Shown one piece after another: positions 26,261 to 34,747 of a stretch of 64,000 bases of DNA. How positions within the stretch are numbered: the first letter of the stretch is position 1; each line of letters starts with the position of its first letter. The notes below the pieces were generated by a model. The model did not search any database and was not told the DNA's origin. It was given only the letters and a program-made list of their open reading frames with translations. Position numbers and translations under genes: made by a program. Source of the stretch: Oscillospiraceae bacterium (GTDB taxonomy: Bacteria; Bacillota; Clostridia; Oscillospirales; Ruminococcaceae); contig JAIHAL010000003.1 in assembly GCA_020054675.1 (NCBI GenBank), positions 248,001 to 312,000 of the forward strand, read 5' to 3'.

Positions 26261-27997
26261 ATGAAGCTGATTTTTAAATATCTTTTTAAGGATTATAAAA
26301 AAGAGGCCGTTCTCGGGCCGGCATTTAAGCTTTTGGAGGCTGTTTTTGAGCTTATAGTGCCGCTTGTTATGGCGAATATAATTGATATCGGGATAAAAAA
26401 CAGGGACAGCGCCTATATTTTAAAATCAGGCGGAATAATGGTCCTGCTTGGGATATGCGGCTTTTGCTCAACGCTTGTGTGCCAGTATATGGCATCAGTT
26501 GCCGCGCAGGGAGTCGGCACAAGCCTTCGCAGCGGGCTTTTCAGGCATATAAATTCATTTTCTTATGCGGAGCTTGATAAATTCGGCGTTCCATCACTTG
26601 TAACAAGGATAACCAATGACGTGAACCAAGTCCAGACAGCAACGGCAATGCTGATAAGACTTGCGGTAAGGGCGCCTTTCCTTGTCATAGGCGCAACGGT
26701 TATGGCGGTTATGCTGGACTTAAAACTTTCACTCATATTTTTTGCGGTGATTCCAGTTGTTTCGGCAATACTTTATTTTGTGATGAGCCGCTCGGTGCCT
26801 TTTTATAAAACAATGCAAAACAAGCTTGATAAGCTTTCACGCATAACAAGGGAAAACCTTGAAGGAGCGAGGGTTATAAGGGCCTTTTCAAAACAGGAAA
26901 GGGAAGAAAAACGCTTTGAAGAGGCAAGCTCCGACCTTACATCAACTGCTGTTTTTGTGGGAAGGATTTCAGCATTGCTGAATCCGTTGACTTATGCCGC
27001 CATAAATTTGGCAATAGCCGCAATCATATGGTTTGGCGGGATAAGGGTTGATTCCGGCGCTCTTACCCAAGGGCAGGTAATAGCTTTTGTCAACTATATG
27101 ACGCAGATTTCACTTGCGCTGGTGGTTGTTGCAAACCTTGTCGTGCTGTTTACAAAGGCATCTGCCTGTGCGGTCAGGATAGAGGAAGTATTTTTGCAAA
27201 AGCCGTCGGTAGAGGAGCCTTTGGAGGAAAGCGCAAAAGAAAATCCTTTTGCTCCTGCGGTGGAATTTAAGGATGTGTTTTTTTCTTACCATAAAAACAA
27301 CGAATACGCTCTTTCCGGAGCATCGTTTAAGATAAACAGGGGAGAAACGGTTGGAATAATCGGCGGTACGGGCAGCGGAAAAACCACTCTTGTAAATCTT
27401 ATTCCGCGCTTTTATGATGTTGATAAGGGTGAAATTTTAGTAAACGGGGCAAATGTCAAGGAATATAAATTTAAGACTTTAAGAGGCAAGATAAGGATTG
27501 CCCCGCAAACTCCGGAGCTTTTTTCGGGAAGCGTTGAGGAAAACATAAAATGGGGAAAGTCTGACGCAAGCGGCGGGGATATTGAAAGAGCGCTTTCAAC
27601 GGCGCAAGCCGAGGATTTTGTAAAAAATCTTCCCGATGGAATTGGCAGCAAGGTGCTTCAAGGCGGGAAAAATTTTTCCGGGGGGCAAAAACAGCGCCTT
27701 TCAATAGCAAGAGCGCTTGCAGGGAAGCCGGAAATACTAATCCTTGACGATTCTGCCAGCGCGCTTGATTATTCCACCGAGGCAGCTCTCAGAAGCGAAA
27801 TAAGAAGCCGTACGGAAGGAATAACGGTAATCATAGTTTCCCAAAGGGTGAATTCAATAAGGCATGCCGATAAAATAATCGTTCTTGATGAAGGAGAAAT
27901 TGCCGGAATAGGCACGCATAGGGAACTTTTTGAAAACTGCGGCATTTACCGCGAAATCTGTCTTTCACAGCTTAGCGAAGAGGAGGCGCGGAAATGA
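26261..27997 (+). CDS. ABC exporter half-transporter with degenerate ATP site
   Basis: 578 residues: six transmembrane helices (about 15-310) and a nucleotide-binding domain (about 330-565). Walker A is GGTGSGKTT (368-376), the signature FSGGQKQR, Walker B ILILDDSASALD. The catalytic glutamate after Walker B is Asp, and the switch histidine is Gln (VSQRVNS). So its own composite site is non-catalytic, as in the first subunit of heterodimers such as TM287/288, LmrC or YheI. The partner is the next gene, overlapping by ATGA. Substrate unknown: drug, peptide or lipid are all possible. Confidence 0.9.
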   Translation: MKLIFKYLFKDYKKEAVLGPAFKLLEAVFELIVPLVMANIIDIGIKNRDSAYILKSGGIMVLLGICGFCSTLVCQYMASVAAQGVGTSLRSGLFRHINSFSYAELDKFGVPSLVTRITNDVNQVQTATAMLIRLAVRAPFLVIGATVMAVMLDLKLSLIFFAVIPVVSAILYFVMSRSVPFYKTMQNKLDKLSRITRENLEGARVIRAFSKQEREEKRFEEASSDLTSTAVFVGRISALLNPLTYAAINLAIAAIIWFGGIRVDSGALTQGQVIAFVNYMTQISLALVVVANLVVLFTKASACAVRIEEVFLQKPSVEEPLEESAKENPFAPAVEFKDVFFSYHKNNEYALSGASFKINRGETVGIIGGTGSGKTTLVNLIPRFYDVDKGEILVNGANVKEYKFKTLRGKIRIAPQTPELFSGSVEENIKWGKSDASGGDIERALSTAQAEDFVKNLPDGIGSKVLQGGKNFSGGQKQRLSIARALAGKPEILILDDSASALDYSTEAALRSEIRSRTEGITVIIVSQRVNSIRHADKIIVLDEGEIAGIGTHRELFENCGIYREICLSQLSEEEARK

Positions 27998-29724
27998 AGA
28001 AAAATATTTTAAAAAGATTTTTTGTTTATATAAAGCCGTATTGGACTTATGCTGCAATTGGATTTCTATGCGCCATAGCTGGAATAGCCCTTTCGCTTTA
28101 TGCTCCTGTTGTTTCGGGGCGGGCGATAGATAAAATAATCGGCAAAGGCAACGTGAATTTTTCTGGGATTTTTGGAGATTTGCTTGTTTTTCTTGTGGCA
28201 ATGGTTTTAAGCGCCGCTTTTCAATGGGGACTTTCTTTTTGTGCAAATAAAGTCACCTATGGAACTATCAAGGGTCTTAGGGATGATGCCTTTAAAAAGC
28301 TTGGCAGACTTCCTTTAAGGCATATAGATTCAAATCCTCACGGCGATATAATAAGCCGGGTGACAAACGATACCGACCAGCTTTCCGACGGGCTTTTGCA
28401 GTTTTTCACCCAGTTTTTCACCGGTAGCGTAACGATTTTAGGAACCTTGGCATTTATGTTTTCGGTAAATTATATCGTTGCGTTTGTGGTTGTTCTGCTG
28501 ACTCCGCTTTCGCTTTTTGCCGCATCGTTTATAGCAAGGCATTCGTTTAAGATGTTCAGCGAGCAATCCGCAATAAAAGGGGAACTCAGCGGCTGCGCGG
28601 AGGAAATGATAGGCGGCTTGAAAACGGTAAAAGCCTTTTGTCATGAGGAAAAGGCGGCTGAAAAGTTTGACGGGATAAATGCAAGGCTTCATAAGTGCGG
28701 CATAAGGGCGCAGTTTTATTCGTCCCTTACAAACCCGTCAACAAGGCTTATAAATGGATTTGTCTATGCTGCAACCGGAGTTGCAGGCGCTTTGCTTGCA
28801 ATAAACGGCAGGATGAGCATAGGTCAGATTTCCTGCTTTCTTTCCTATGCAGGACAGTATACCAAGCCTTTTAATGAAATTACCGCGGTGATAACCGAAA
28901 TGCAAAATGCCTTTGCTTGCGCCGAGAGAGTTTTTGCTTTGCTTGATGCGCAAGAAGAAACCGATGACGGCGGCGAGGAAATTAAAAGCTGTGAGGGAAG
29001 AGTTGAATTCTTAAATGTAAATTTTGGCTATGATGCTAAAAAACAAATCATAAAGGATTTCAGCCTTTCCGCAAAACCTGGCGAAAGGGTGGCAATAGTC
29101 GGTCCTACGGGATGCGGCAAAACCACGCTGATAAATCTTTTGATGAGGTTTTATGAAACGTCGTCCGGTGAAATAAAAATTGACGGTAAAGATATAAAAT
29201 CCCTTTCGAAGAACAATCTGCGCCGCCTTTTTGGGATGGTTTTACAGGATACATGGCTTTTTTCCGGAACTATAAGGGAAAATATAGCCTACGGCAAGGA
29301 AGACGCGTCATTTGAGGAAATAGTTGAGGCGGCAAAGAAGGCTCATGCCCATGGCTTTATAAAAAGGCTTGAAAAAGGATATGACACGGTTGTTTCGGAC
29401 GACGGCGGGAACATCTCCCAAGGGCAAAGACAGCTTTTGTGCATTGCAAGGGCAATGCTTGCAATGCCGCCCATGCTGATACTTGACGAAGCTACTTCAA
29501 GCATTGATACAAGGACTGAAATAAGCGTGCAAAAGGCTTTTTCCGAGATAATGCGAGGCAGGACGAGCTTTGTTGTCGCCCATAGGCTTTCAACTATAAA
29601 AGAAGCCGATACGATAATTGTAATGCGTTCGGGCAGGATTGCCGAAAAGGGAACCCATGATGAGCTTCTGGAAAAAGGCGGCTTTTATGCAAAGCTTTAT
29701 AAAAGTCAGTTTGGAGGAGAATGA
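27994..29724 (+). CDS. ABC exporter half-transporter, catalytic partner
   Basis: 576 residues with the same layout as its neighbour: six membrane helices (IKPYWTYAAIGFLCAIAGIA at the start) and an ATPase domain. Walker A is GPTGCGKTT, Walker B MLILDEATSSID with the catalytic Glu, and the switch region is VAHRLST with His. The signature is ISQGQRQL, where Gln replaces the usual second Gly-type residue. It matches LmrD/YheH/TM288 type subunits that hold the complete site. The 4-bp overlap ensures equal synthesis with the first subunit. Ends in a long non-coding mosaic containing a terminator. Confidence 0.9.
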   Translation: MKKNILKRFFVYIKPYWTYAAIGFLCAIAGIALSLYAPVVSGRAIDKIIGKGNVNFSGIFGDLLVFLVAMVLSAAFQWGLSFCANKVTYGTIKGLRDDAFKKLGRLPLRHIDSNPHGDIISRVTNDTDQLSDGLLQFFTQFFTGSVTILGTLAFMFSVNYIVAFVVVLLTPLSLFAASFIARHSFKMFSEQSAIKGELSGCAEEMIGGLKTVKAFCHEEKAAEKFDGINARLHKCGIRAQFYSSLTNPSTRLINGFVYAATGVAGALLAINGRMSIGQISCFLSYAGQYTKPFNEITAVITEMQNAFACAERVFALLDAQEETDDGGEEIKSCEGRVEFLNVNFGYDAKKQIIKDFSLSAKPGERVAIVGPTGCGKTTLINLLMRFYETSSGEIKIDGKDIKSLSKNNLRRLFGMVLQDTWLFSGTIRENIAYGKEDASFEEIVEAAKKAHAHGFIKRLEKGYDTVVSDDGGNISQGQRQLLCIARAMLAMPPMLILDEATSSIDTRTEISVQKAFSEIMRGRTSFVVAHRLSTIKEADTIIVMRSGRIAEKGTHDELLEKGGFYAKLYKSQFGGE

Positions 29725-29744
29725 ATTTATAAATTTTGATTAAA

Positions 29745-29883
29745 GCAAGCAAACTTAAAGACCTGCTTTTTAGAAGTTAGAAATTAGAGGTTAGATGTTA
29801 GAAATAAAAGCACCTTATCTTAATAAGAAAAACTTTCCGCTAATGAAGTTATTGAGGCAAGTAAAACAAAAAGACCTGCTTTT
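29745..29883. repeat. Imperfect direct repeat of a terminator arm
   Basis: The 26-nt block at 29745-29770 and the 27-nt block at 29857-29883 both read GCAAG-n-AAA...AAAGACCTGCTTTT. They begin 112 bp apart. Only the second copy still has its complementary arm (29915-29927). Confidence 0.6.
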
Positions 29884-30101
29884 CGTCGTAAAATTGGAGT
29901 AATGAGCACCAAGGCGAAAAGCAGGTCAACATTTTTTAGCCGTCATTCGCCGTGCAGGGCATAAGCGAATGCGCAATGCCCGTTGCCTTTTTAGTCGTTA
30001 GTTGTTAGACGTTAGATGTTAGATGCTGGTAAATTAGAATAAGACCTTTAATGTAAAAATATTCAAATCTAATTTCTAACCTCTAATCTCTAACTTCTAA
30101 A
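29769..30101. mobile_element. MITE-like 333-bp element with 27-bp terminal inverted repeats
   Basis: The left end 29769-29795 (begins TTTAGAAGTTAGA) and the reverse complement of the right end 30075-30101 agree at 26 of 27 positions, and similarity runs some bases further inward. The inside encodes no protein and holds a terminator plus TTAGA repeats. I see no clear target-site duplication (left flank GACCTGCT, right flank TGAATAGG). It could be a non-autonomous element or a stem-forming repeat. Confidence 0.55.
29873..29937 (+). terminator. Terminator downstream of the ABC exporter genes
   Basis: GACCTGCTTTTCG (29873-29885) pairs perfectly with CGAAAAGCAGGTC (29915-29927); after AACA follows TTTTTT. 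Confidence 0.8.
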
Positions 30102-30130
30102 TGAATAGGCGGATGAGGACATATAAAAAA

Positions 30131-30250
30131 GCCCCGCAGGGCGGCGTCTTTTGCCTACTTTTCTTCGCTGATGAAGAAAAGTAGGCAGGGGGATAGAAGA
30201 ATTTAAATATTCTAAAAAATTAAAAAATGGGGGACGGAGTCCCACCCATT
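30131..30250. repeat. GC-rich double-hairpin repeat
   Basis: A perfect 15-bp stem TGCCTACTTTTCTTC (30152-30166) and GAAGAAAAGTAGGCA (30173-30187) has a 6-nt loop. After 38 bp comes a second hairpin, GGGAC (30231-30235) and GTCCC (30239-30243), with AATGG/CCATT outside it (30226-30230, 30246-30250). Similar stems are frequent between genes in Clostridia, from memory. Confidence 0.6.
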
Positions 30251-30327
30251 TATATTAATGAAAACAACAATATAAACGCAATGCTTTTGTGATTTTAAAC
30301 AAAAATACTTTTTTCAAAAAAATATTA

Positions 30328-30386
30328 TTGTATTTTTTTAATCTATATGGTATTATGGAAACCAGAAATTAATTTTTGGTTTCCAT
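30328..30386 (+). promoter_or_regulatory. TetR gene promoter with overlapping palindromic operator
   Basis: TTGTAT (30328-30333), 17 bp, TATTAT (30351-30356). A near-perfect dyad follows: ATGGAAACCA (30355-30364) and TGGTTTCCAT (30377-30386), with inner bases also largely paired, about 32 bp in all. It overlaps the -10, as expected for autorepression. Confidence 0.75.
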
Positions 30387-30405
30387 TGCTTGAAAGGAAA
30401 TTCGT

Positions 30406-30969
30406 ATGGATGATTTAAAAATTAAAATTATAATTCATGCAATAAATGTCTTTCGCAAAAAAGGATTCAAATTCACTATGAGTGAAGTTGCGGCAGATGC
30501 CGGAATAAGCAAAAAAACAATATATAAAGTATTTGAATCAAAAGAAGACCTGCTTTTGGCTATAGCCGACTATGGAAATGAAAAAATTCAGGAGCGAAAA
30601 AAAGAAATTATTTCAAGCAATCTTGAGACCAGTCAAAAAATACGCGAGGTTATAATTGCCTTGCCAAAAGATTTTATTGATTTGGATTTTAGAAAATTCG
30701 ATGAACTTGCCAAAACATATCCCAAAGTTTATGAACGCGTTGCAAAACATATTGAAGATGATTGGGAACCTATATTTGAACTTTTGGAGCAAGGCATGCG
30801 CGAAGGCAAAATACGCCGGATAAATCTTCAAATCTTACGCGAAATTATAAGTGCAGCCGTTAAATATTACCTTGCTTCCGGCGAACTTACACGCCATGGA
30901 ATAAATTATGCTGACGCTCTTGAAGAAACAGTTTCAATTATAATGGATGGAATCCTTGCAAAAGAGTAG
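30406..30969 (+). CDS. TetR family transcriptional regulator
   Basis: 187 residues. The N-terminal helix-turn-helix (about 8-55) reads AINVFRKKGFKFTMSEVAAD, then GISKKTIYKVFESKEDLL, the classic TetR pattern. The all-helical C-terminal part (to 187) is a ligand domain of unknown specificity. GAAAGGA precedes ATG 30406. It has a 32-bp palindrome on its own promoter. The GPH symporter gene starts 32 bp after it, so both form one transcript, and the regulator probably responds to the transported sugar or to a related toxic compound (inference). Confidence 0.88.
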   Translation: MDDLKIKIIIHAINVFRKKGFKFTMSEVAADAGISKKTIYKVFESKEDLLLAIADYGNEKIQERKKEIISSNLETSQKIREVIIALPKDFIDLDFRKFDELAKTYPKVYERVAKHIEDDWEPIFELLEQGMREGKIRRINLQILREIISAAVKYYLASGELTRHGINYADALEETVSIIMDGILAKE

Positions 30970-31001
30970 AATTTAAATTTAAAAATCTTGGGGGTGTTAT
31001 T

Positions 31002-32390
31002 GTGAATTTAACACTAAAACAAAAAATTGCCTACGGAATCGGAGCAGTAGGAAAAGATATGGTCTATGCTCTTTCATCATCGTATATTTTATATTATTAT
31101 CAAGATATTATAGGTTTAAATTCGGCTTTTGTCGGACTTATTTTAATGATAGCCCGAATTTTTGACGCATTTAATGACCCCATTATGGGGATTTTAGTAG
31201 CCAAAACTCACAGCAAACGATTTGGCCGTTTCCGTCCATGGCTTTTTACCGGAACCGTCCTCAATTCCTTTGTTCTTTATGCAATGTTTGCAGCTCCCTC
31301 AAATTCAGATATCGCAGGCAAAATGGTGTTTTTCAGCTTTACATATATACTTTGGGGCATGACATATACTATGATGGACATCCCCTACTGGTCAATGATT
31401 CCGGCCGTTACCGAAACTCCAAAAGACAAAGAGGTCCTTTCAATAATTGGAAGGACCTGCGCCGGAGTCGGCTCTGCCCTGATTGCAATGTCAACAATGA
31501 TGTTGGTTCCGATTTTAGGCGGAGGAAATGAAAGAATTGGTTTTAAATATTTTGCGCTGATTATAGCTTTGATTTTTATTATTGCCGAAACAATCACTTG
31601 CGTTTTTGTAAAAGAAAGAAATATGGAACGCATAGAAGTATCAACCGTAAAACAAATGATTAAAGCTTTGCTGCAAAATGACCAGGCAATTATAATCGTT
31701 ATTTCAATAGTGCTGATAAATATGTCTTTATTCACCACAAGCAATTTAATCATTTATTTCTTTAAGTATGATGTCGGAGGCCAAAACTGGTATGCTTCTT
31801 ATACCTTGTTCTCAACTATATGCGGTGGGATGCAAATTTTGGCCATGATGATTTTCTATCCGCTTTTGCGCAAAAAGCTTACTACTGAGAAAGTTTTCTT
31901 GTTCTGCATGTTTTTTACAATTTTAGGATACCTGATTTTGCTTATTCTTTCTGTTTCCGGAATAACTGAATTCGGACTTTTGCTTATCCCCGGAATAATA
32001 GTTTTCTCATGCAACGGCATGCTGTCAGTACTTACAACGGTATTTTTAACTTATTCCATTGACTATGGCGAACTTAAAACCGGCTCACGTGAGGAAAGCG
32101 TGATTTTTTCCATGCAGACCTTTGTTGTAAAACTTTCTTCGGCCATAGCAGTATTTATCACAGGAATAGGACTTAATGCAGTAGGCTTTACCGGCAATAA
32201 TTCCGACACCGGAGAAAAAGTCAGCCAATCTGTCGAAGCCTTAATGGGATTAAAGCTTTTAATGACAATTTTCCCGTCAATCGTATTGATTCTTGCTACA
32301 TTTTTATTTGTCAGAAAATTCAAGCTTAAAGATACTTACATACAGGAAATTCATTTGAATCTTCTTAAAAAGAAGGCCTCTGAAAAATAA
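31002..32390 (+). CDS. GPH family glycoside-pentoside-hexuronide:cation symporter
   Basis: 462 residues with about twelve membrane helices. The N-terminus, KQKIAYGIGAVGKDMVYAL, and the cytoplasmic motif ARIFDAFNDPIMGILVAKT followed by FGRFRPWLF are the signatures of the MelB/GPH group. YTMMDIPYWSMIPA and SIDYGELKTGSREE are also typical. It imports a sugar or glycoside with Na+ or H+; galacturonides, xylosides and melibiose-type sugars are all candidates. The start is GTG 31002 with GGGGTG upstream. It is co-transcribed with the TetR gene and ends in a strong terminator. Confidence 0.9.
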   Translation: MNLTLKQKIAYGIGAVGKDMVYALSSSYILYYYQDIIGLNSAFVGLILMIARIFDAFNDPIMGILVAKTHSKRFGRFRPWLFTGTVLNSFVLYAMFAAPSNSDIAGKMVFFSFTYILWGMTYTMMDIPYWSMIPAVTETPKDKEVLSIIGRTCAGVGSALIAMSTMMLVPILGGGNERIGFKYFALIIALIFIIAETITCVFVKERNMERIEVSTVKQMIKALLQNDQAIIIVISIVLINMSLFTTSNLIIYFFKYDVGGQNWYASYTLFSTICGGMQILAMMIFYPLLRKKLTTEKVFLFCMFFTILGYLILLILSVSGITEFGLLLIPGIIVFSCNGMLSVLTTVFLTYSIDYGELKTGSREESVIFSMQTFVVKLSSAIAVFITGIGLNAVGFTGNNSDTGEKVSQSVEALMGLKLLMTIFPSIVLILATFLFVRKFKLKDTYIQEIHLNLLKKKASEK

Positions 32391-32425
32391 AACCTTGGCG
32401 CATAACATCCGCCAAGGTTTTAAGA
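32389..32425. terminator. Bidirectional terminator after the GPH symporter
   Basis: AACCTTGGCG (32391-32400) and CGCCAAGGTT (32410-32419), 9-nt loop, A-run before and TTT after. It lies between convergent genes. Confidence 0.85.
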
Positions 32426-32441
32426 GAATATTTTTTAAAGT

Positions 32442-34262
32442 TTACGCAGCTGCCGCATTCTTTTCCTTTTTGAATTTTGAAAGAATGTCAGTTGCCGCAA
32501 CAAAGACAACAAGAATGATTACAAGTATCATCGTATTCTGCCAGTAGCCGGAATTTATATCCCCGCTTATTGTTTCCTTAAATACCGAAACCGCATATGT
32601 CATCGGCATGAACGGATACAATGCATTAAAGAACTTCGGAACGGTTTCCATTGGGAATGTTCCTCCGCAGGACGTAAGCTGCAGGATGAGCAATGCAATC
32701 GCAAGGAATTTGCCAAGATTTCCAAGATGAACTATACAGAACTGCACTATCGAAATCGACACAAGCGACACAAGGCAAAGCGAAATAAAGTACATTCCCA
32801 TGTGCTTTGGTTCAAGACCAAGGCAGCATGTGAGAACTATTCCAAGCAAAATCGCCTGTGCAAAGCTTATGAGCAGATAAGCAAAGCTCCTTGCAATCTT
32901 GTGGCTGCTGGTTCTGGAAAGGAAAGAAAATCTTCCGTCAACGTCAAAGTATATTCCAAAAAAGATTATCAAAGCGCCAACCCAAAGCGAAAGCGACATA
33001 AAGTACGGCGAGAAATAAGTTCCGTAATTGTCTATGGGATTTATAGGCTCGCTTTTTATTTCAACGGATTTGCTTACGAAATCTCCGAGGCCGTCAATGG
33101 CTTCAAGCTGTTTTTTGCTGTCTTCAACCGAAGAATCAAGTTTTTCCTTTGCAGTTTTTACGGCTTTATCAAGTTCAGCTGTTCCGGACGAAAGGCTTTG
33201 CGCGCCGGAAGCTATCTGTCCGGATGCGGACTCAAGTTTTGCAGCTCCGCCGTTTGCCGTTTTTATGCCTTGTTCAAGACTTTTTGCGCCTGCCGCAAGC
33301 TTTGATGCACCGTCAGAAAGCTGTGATGATGCCGCCGAAAGCTGTGTTCCGGCACTTTGAAGCGAAGACACCGCCGCTGCATTCTGCGGATTTGAAAGCT
33401 TTTGGATAAATGCCGCAAACTGCGGGTCTGAAAGCAGTTCAGGATGCGCTTTTACATAAGCGCTTATGAAAGAAGATGTTTCGTTTACGCTTGAAATAAG
33501 GCTGTTAACTCCGGATACATATGAATTTATGCCGTTATTGAGTGTTGATGCTCCCGAAGCAAGGGCCTGTGCCGATGTGCTTGCCGTCTGGGAACCGGAT
33601 TGCAGCGAATCCATGCCTTTTTTAAGTTCGCCAATTCCTGCTGAAAGCTGTGATGTCCCGTCTTTCAGCGAATTTGCCCCATCGGAAAGCTTTGAGGTTC
33701 CGTCTGAAAGTTCCCCAAGTCCGTCGGAAAGCTCATCAAGTTTTCCCGGCATGCCGTTTACCTGGTCGGCAAGGGTATCAACCATTTCTTTGGTAATGGA
33801 TTCCCTTAGACCTTTTTCCATTTCAAGCACTGCACGGCTTAAAATCTGTCCTGCAAGGTAATTTCTCTTTTCATTTGCGGAAAATATTATTTCCGCCGTT
33901 TGCTTGTCTTTTTCATCGGCACTTGCTATGCATTCCGAAAAATTCTCCGGAATTTTTATCATTGCATAGTATTTTTTGTCCTCAGTGCCTTTTTTTGCAT
34001 CATCTTCATCGGTAAAGGAAAATTTGAAGCTGCCGTCCTCTTTCAGCTTATCGCAGAATTCATTTCCCAAATTCCTCTGCTCGCTGTTGATTTCGGCGCC
34101 CGCATCGTTGTTTACAACCGCCACGGGAAGATTTTCAAGCTTTGAATACGGGTCCCAGAATGCGCTTAAATAAAAAAAGCTGTACATAAGCGGGATTATT
34201 ACAACCCCTATGATTACGGCAATTTTTATTATGTTGTTTTTGGTAAAAATTTTCTTTGCCAT
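32442..34262 (-). CDS. YhgE/Pip family membrane protein
   Basis: 606 residues. One membrane helix near the N-terminus (IIKIAVIIGVVIIPLMYSFF) is followed by a long extracytoplasmic part (about 35-420) with an N-terminal YhgE/Pip domain (NLPVAVVNNDAGAEI). Then come heptad-like repeats of the type LSDG...LxxG (SDGTSKLSDGANSLKDG and more), which form a coiled stalk, and about five helices of the ABC-2 permease type at the C-terminus. Relatives include the phage receptor YueB and proteins linked to type VII secretion or membrane lipid export; the role here is unknown. ATG 34262 is preferred over 34271 because AGAGAGG lies only 2 bp from the latter. Confidence 0.85.
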   Translation of the reverse strand: MAKKIFTKNNIIKIAVIIGVVIIPLMYSFFYLSAFWDPYSKLENLPVAVVNNDAGAEINSEQRNLGNEFCDKLKEDGSFKFSFTDEDDAKKGTEDKKYYAMIKIPENFSECIASADEKDKQTAEIIFSANEKRNYLAGQILSRAVLEMEKGLRESITKEMVDTLADQVNGMPGKLDELSDGLGELSDGTSKLSDGANSLKDGTSQLSAGIGELKKGMDSLQSGSQTASTSAQALASGASTLNNGINSYVSGVNSLISSVNETSSFISAYVKAHPELLSDPQFAAFIQKLSNPQNAAAVSSLQSAGTQLSAASSQLSDGASKLAAGAKSLEQGIKTANGGAAKLESASGQIASGAQSLSSGTAELDKAVKTAKEKLDSSVEDSKKQLEAIDGLGDFVSKSVEIKSEPINPIDNYGTYFSPYFMSLSLWVGALIIFFGIYFDVDGRFSFLSRTSSHKIARSFAYLLISFAQAILLGIVLTCCLGLEPKHMGMYFISLCLVSLVSISIVQFCIVHLGNLGKFLAIALLILQLTSCGGTFPMETVPKFFNALYPFMPMTYAVSVFKETISGDINSGYWQNTMILVIILVVFVAATDILSKFKKEKNAAAA

Positions 34263-34450
34263 AAAAGTCATTACCTCTCTTTCATGACAAAGTATAGCAC
34301 CACACTCCGATTTTGTAATTAGACTTTAACAATTCGTTGTCAAAATTAATTACACCGCAAAAAAATTGTCTTGTTTTTAGACAACGAGGCGGATTTGTCT
34401 ATGGAAAAAAAACTTTGCAGATGTAAAATATAATCAAAGAGGTGTTCATA

Positions 34451-34687
34451 ATGTCAGAATCAAAATTAAAACATGCCGCACTCAGCCTTGCAGCGGATAT
34501 TACATTAAAAAGCATGCGGCATTCGCCGGAAAGATGCGCAAGAAATCTCATGGAGCTGGGGCTTTCCGCGTATCCTTCAAGCGTTTCAAAAGAAGATCAT
34601 GACATTGTGTACGAATCTTTTAAAATCTTATGCAAAAAAGGGGACGCCGCAAAGGCAAAGGATTTGTTTTTATCTATATTTAAATAG
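34451..34687 (+). CDS. Small helical protein of unknown function
   Basis: 78 residues from ATG 34451, with GAGGTG 8 bp upstream (the GTG at 34442 is part of that RBS). The sequence is amphipathic and helical (LKHAALSLAADITLKSM, CARNLMELGLSAY, AAKAKDLFLSIF), with no signal or membrane segment. A terminator follows directly. The good RBS, terminator and lack of a better frame make it a real gene; I recall similar short proteins in Clostridia but no function. It is divergent from the YhgE/Pip gene, with an inverted repeat TTGTCT/AGACAA at 34366-34384 between them. Confidence 0.65.
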   Translation: MSESKLKHAALSLAADITLKSMRHSPERCARNLMELGLSAYPSSVSKEDHDIVYESFKILCKKGDAAKAKDLFLSIFK

Positions 34688-34710
34688 AATCCATGCTTTC
34701 CCACTGAAAA

Positions 34711-34745
34711 ATCCGCAAAGGTCAAAAGCCTTTTGCGGATTTTTC
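34711..34745. terminator. Terminator between the small ORF and the cation exchanger
   Basis: ATCCGCAAAGG (34711-34721) pairs with CCTTTTGCGGAT (34729-34740), one bulge, then TTTTTC. Bidirectional for convergent genes. Confidence 0.82.
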
Positions 34746-34747
34746 TT

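Larger units (their letters stand above)
29725..30405. other. 680-bp non-coding mosaic of repeats
   Basis: No gene is supported. From left to right: a copy of a terminator arm (29745-29770), left terminal inverted repeat (29769-29795), second copy of the arm within a complete terminator (29857-29937), a cluster of TTAGA-type short repeats (about 29996-30027), right terminal inverted repeat (30075-30101), a GC-rich double hairpin (30131-30250), then the promoter and operator of the TetR gene. The parts are described separately. Confidence 0.7.

Noticed and set aside
29745-30250. CRISPR array
   Set aside because: Repeats here are inverted or irregular micro-repeats without uniform spacers; no cas genes in the window.
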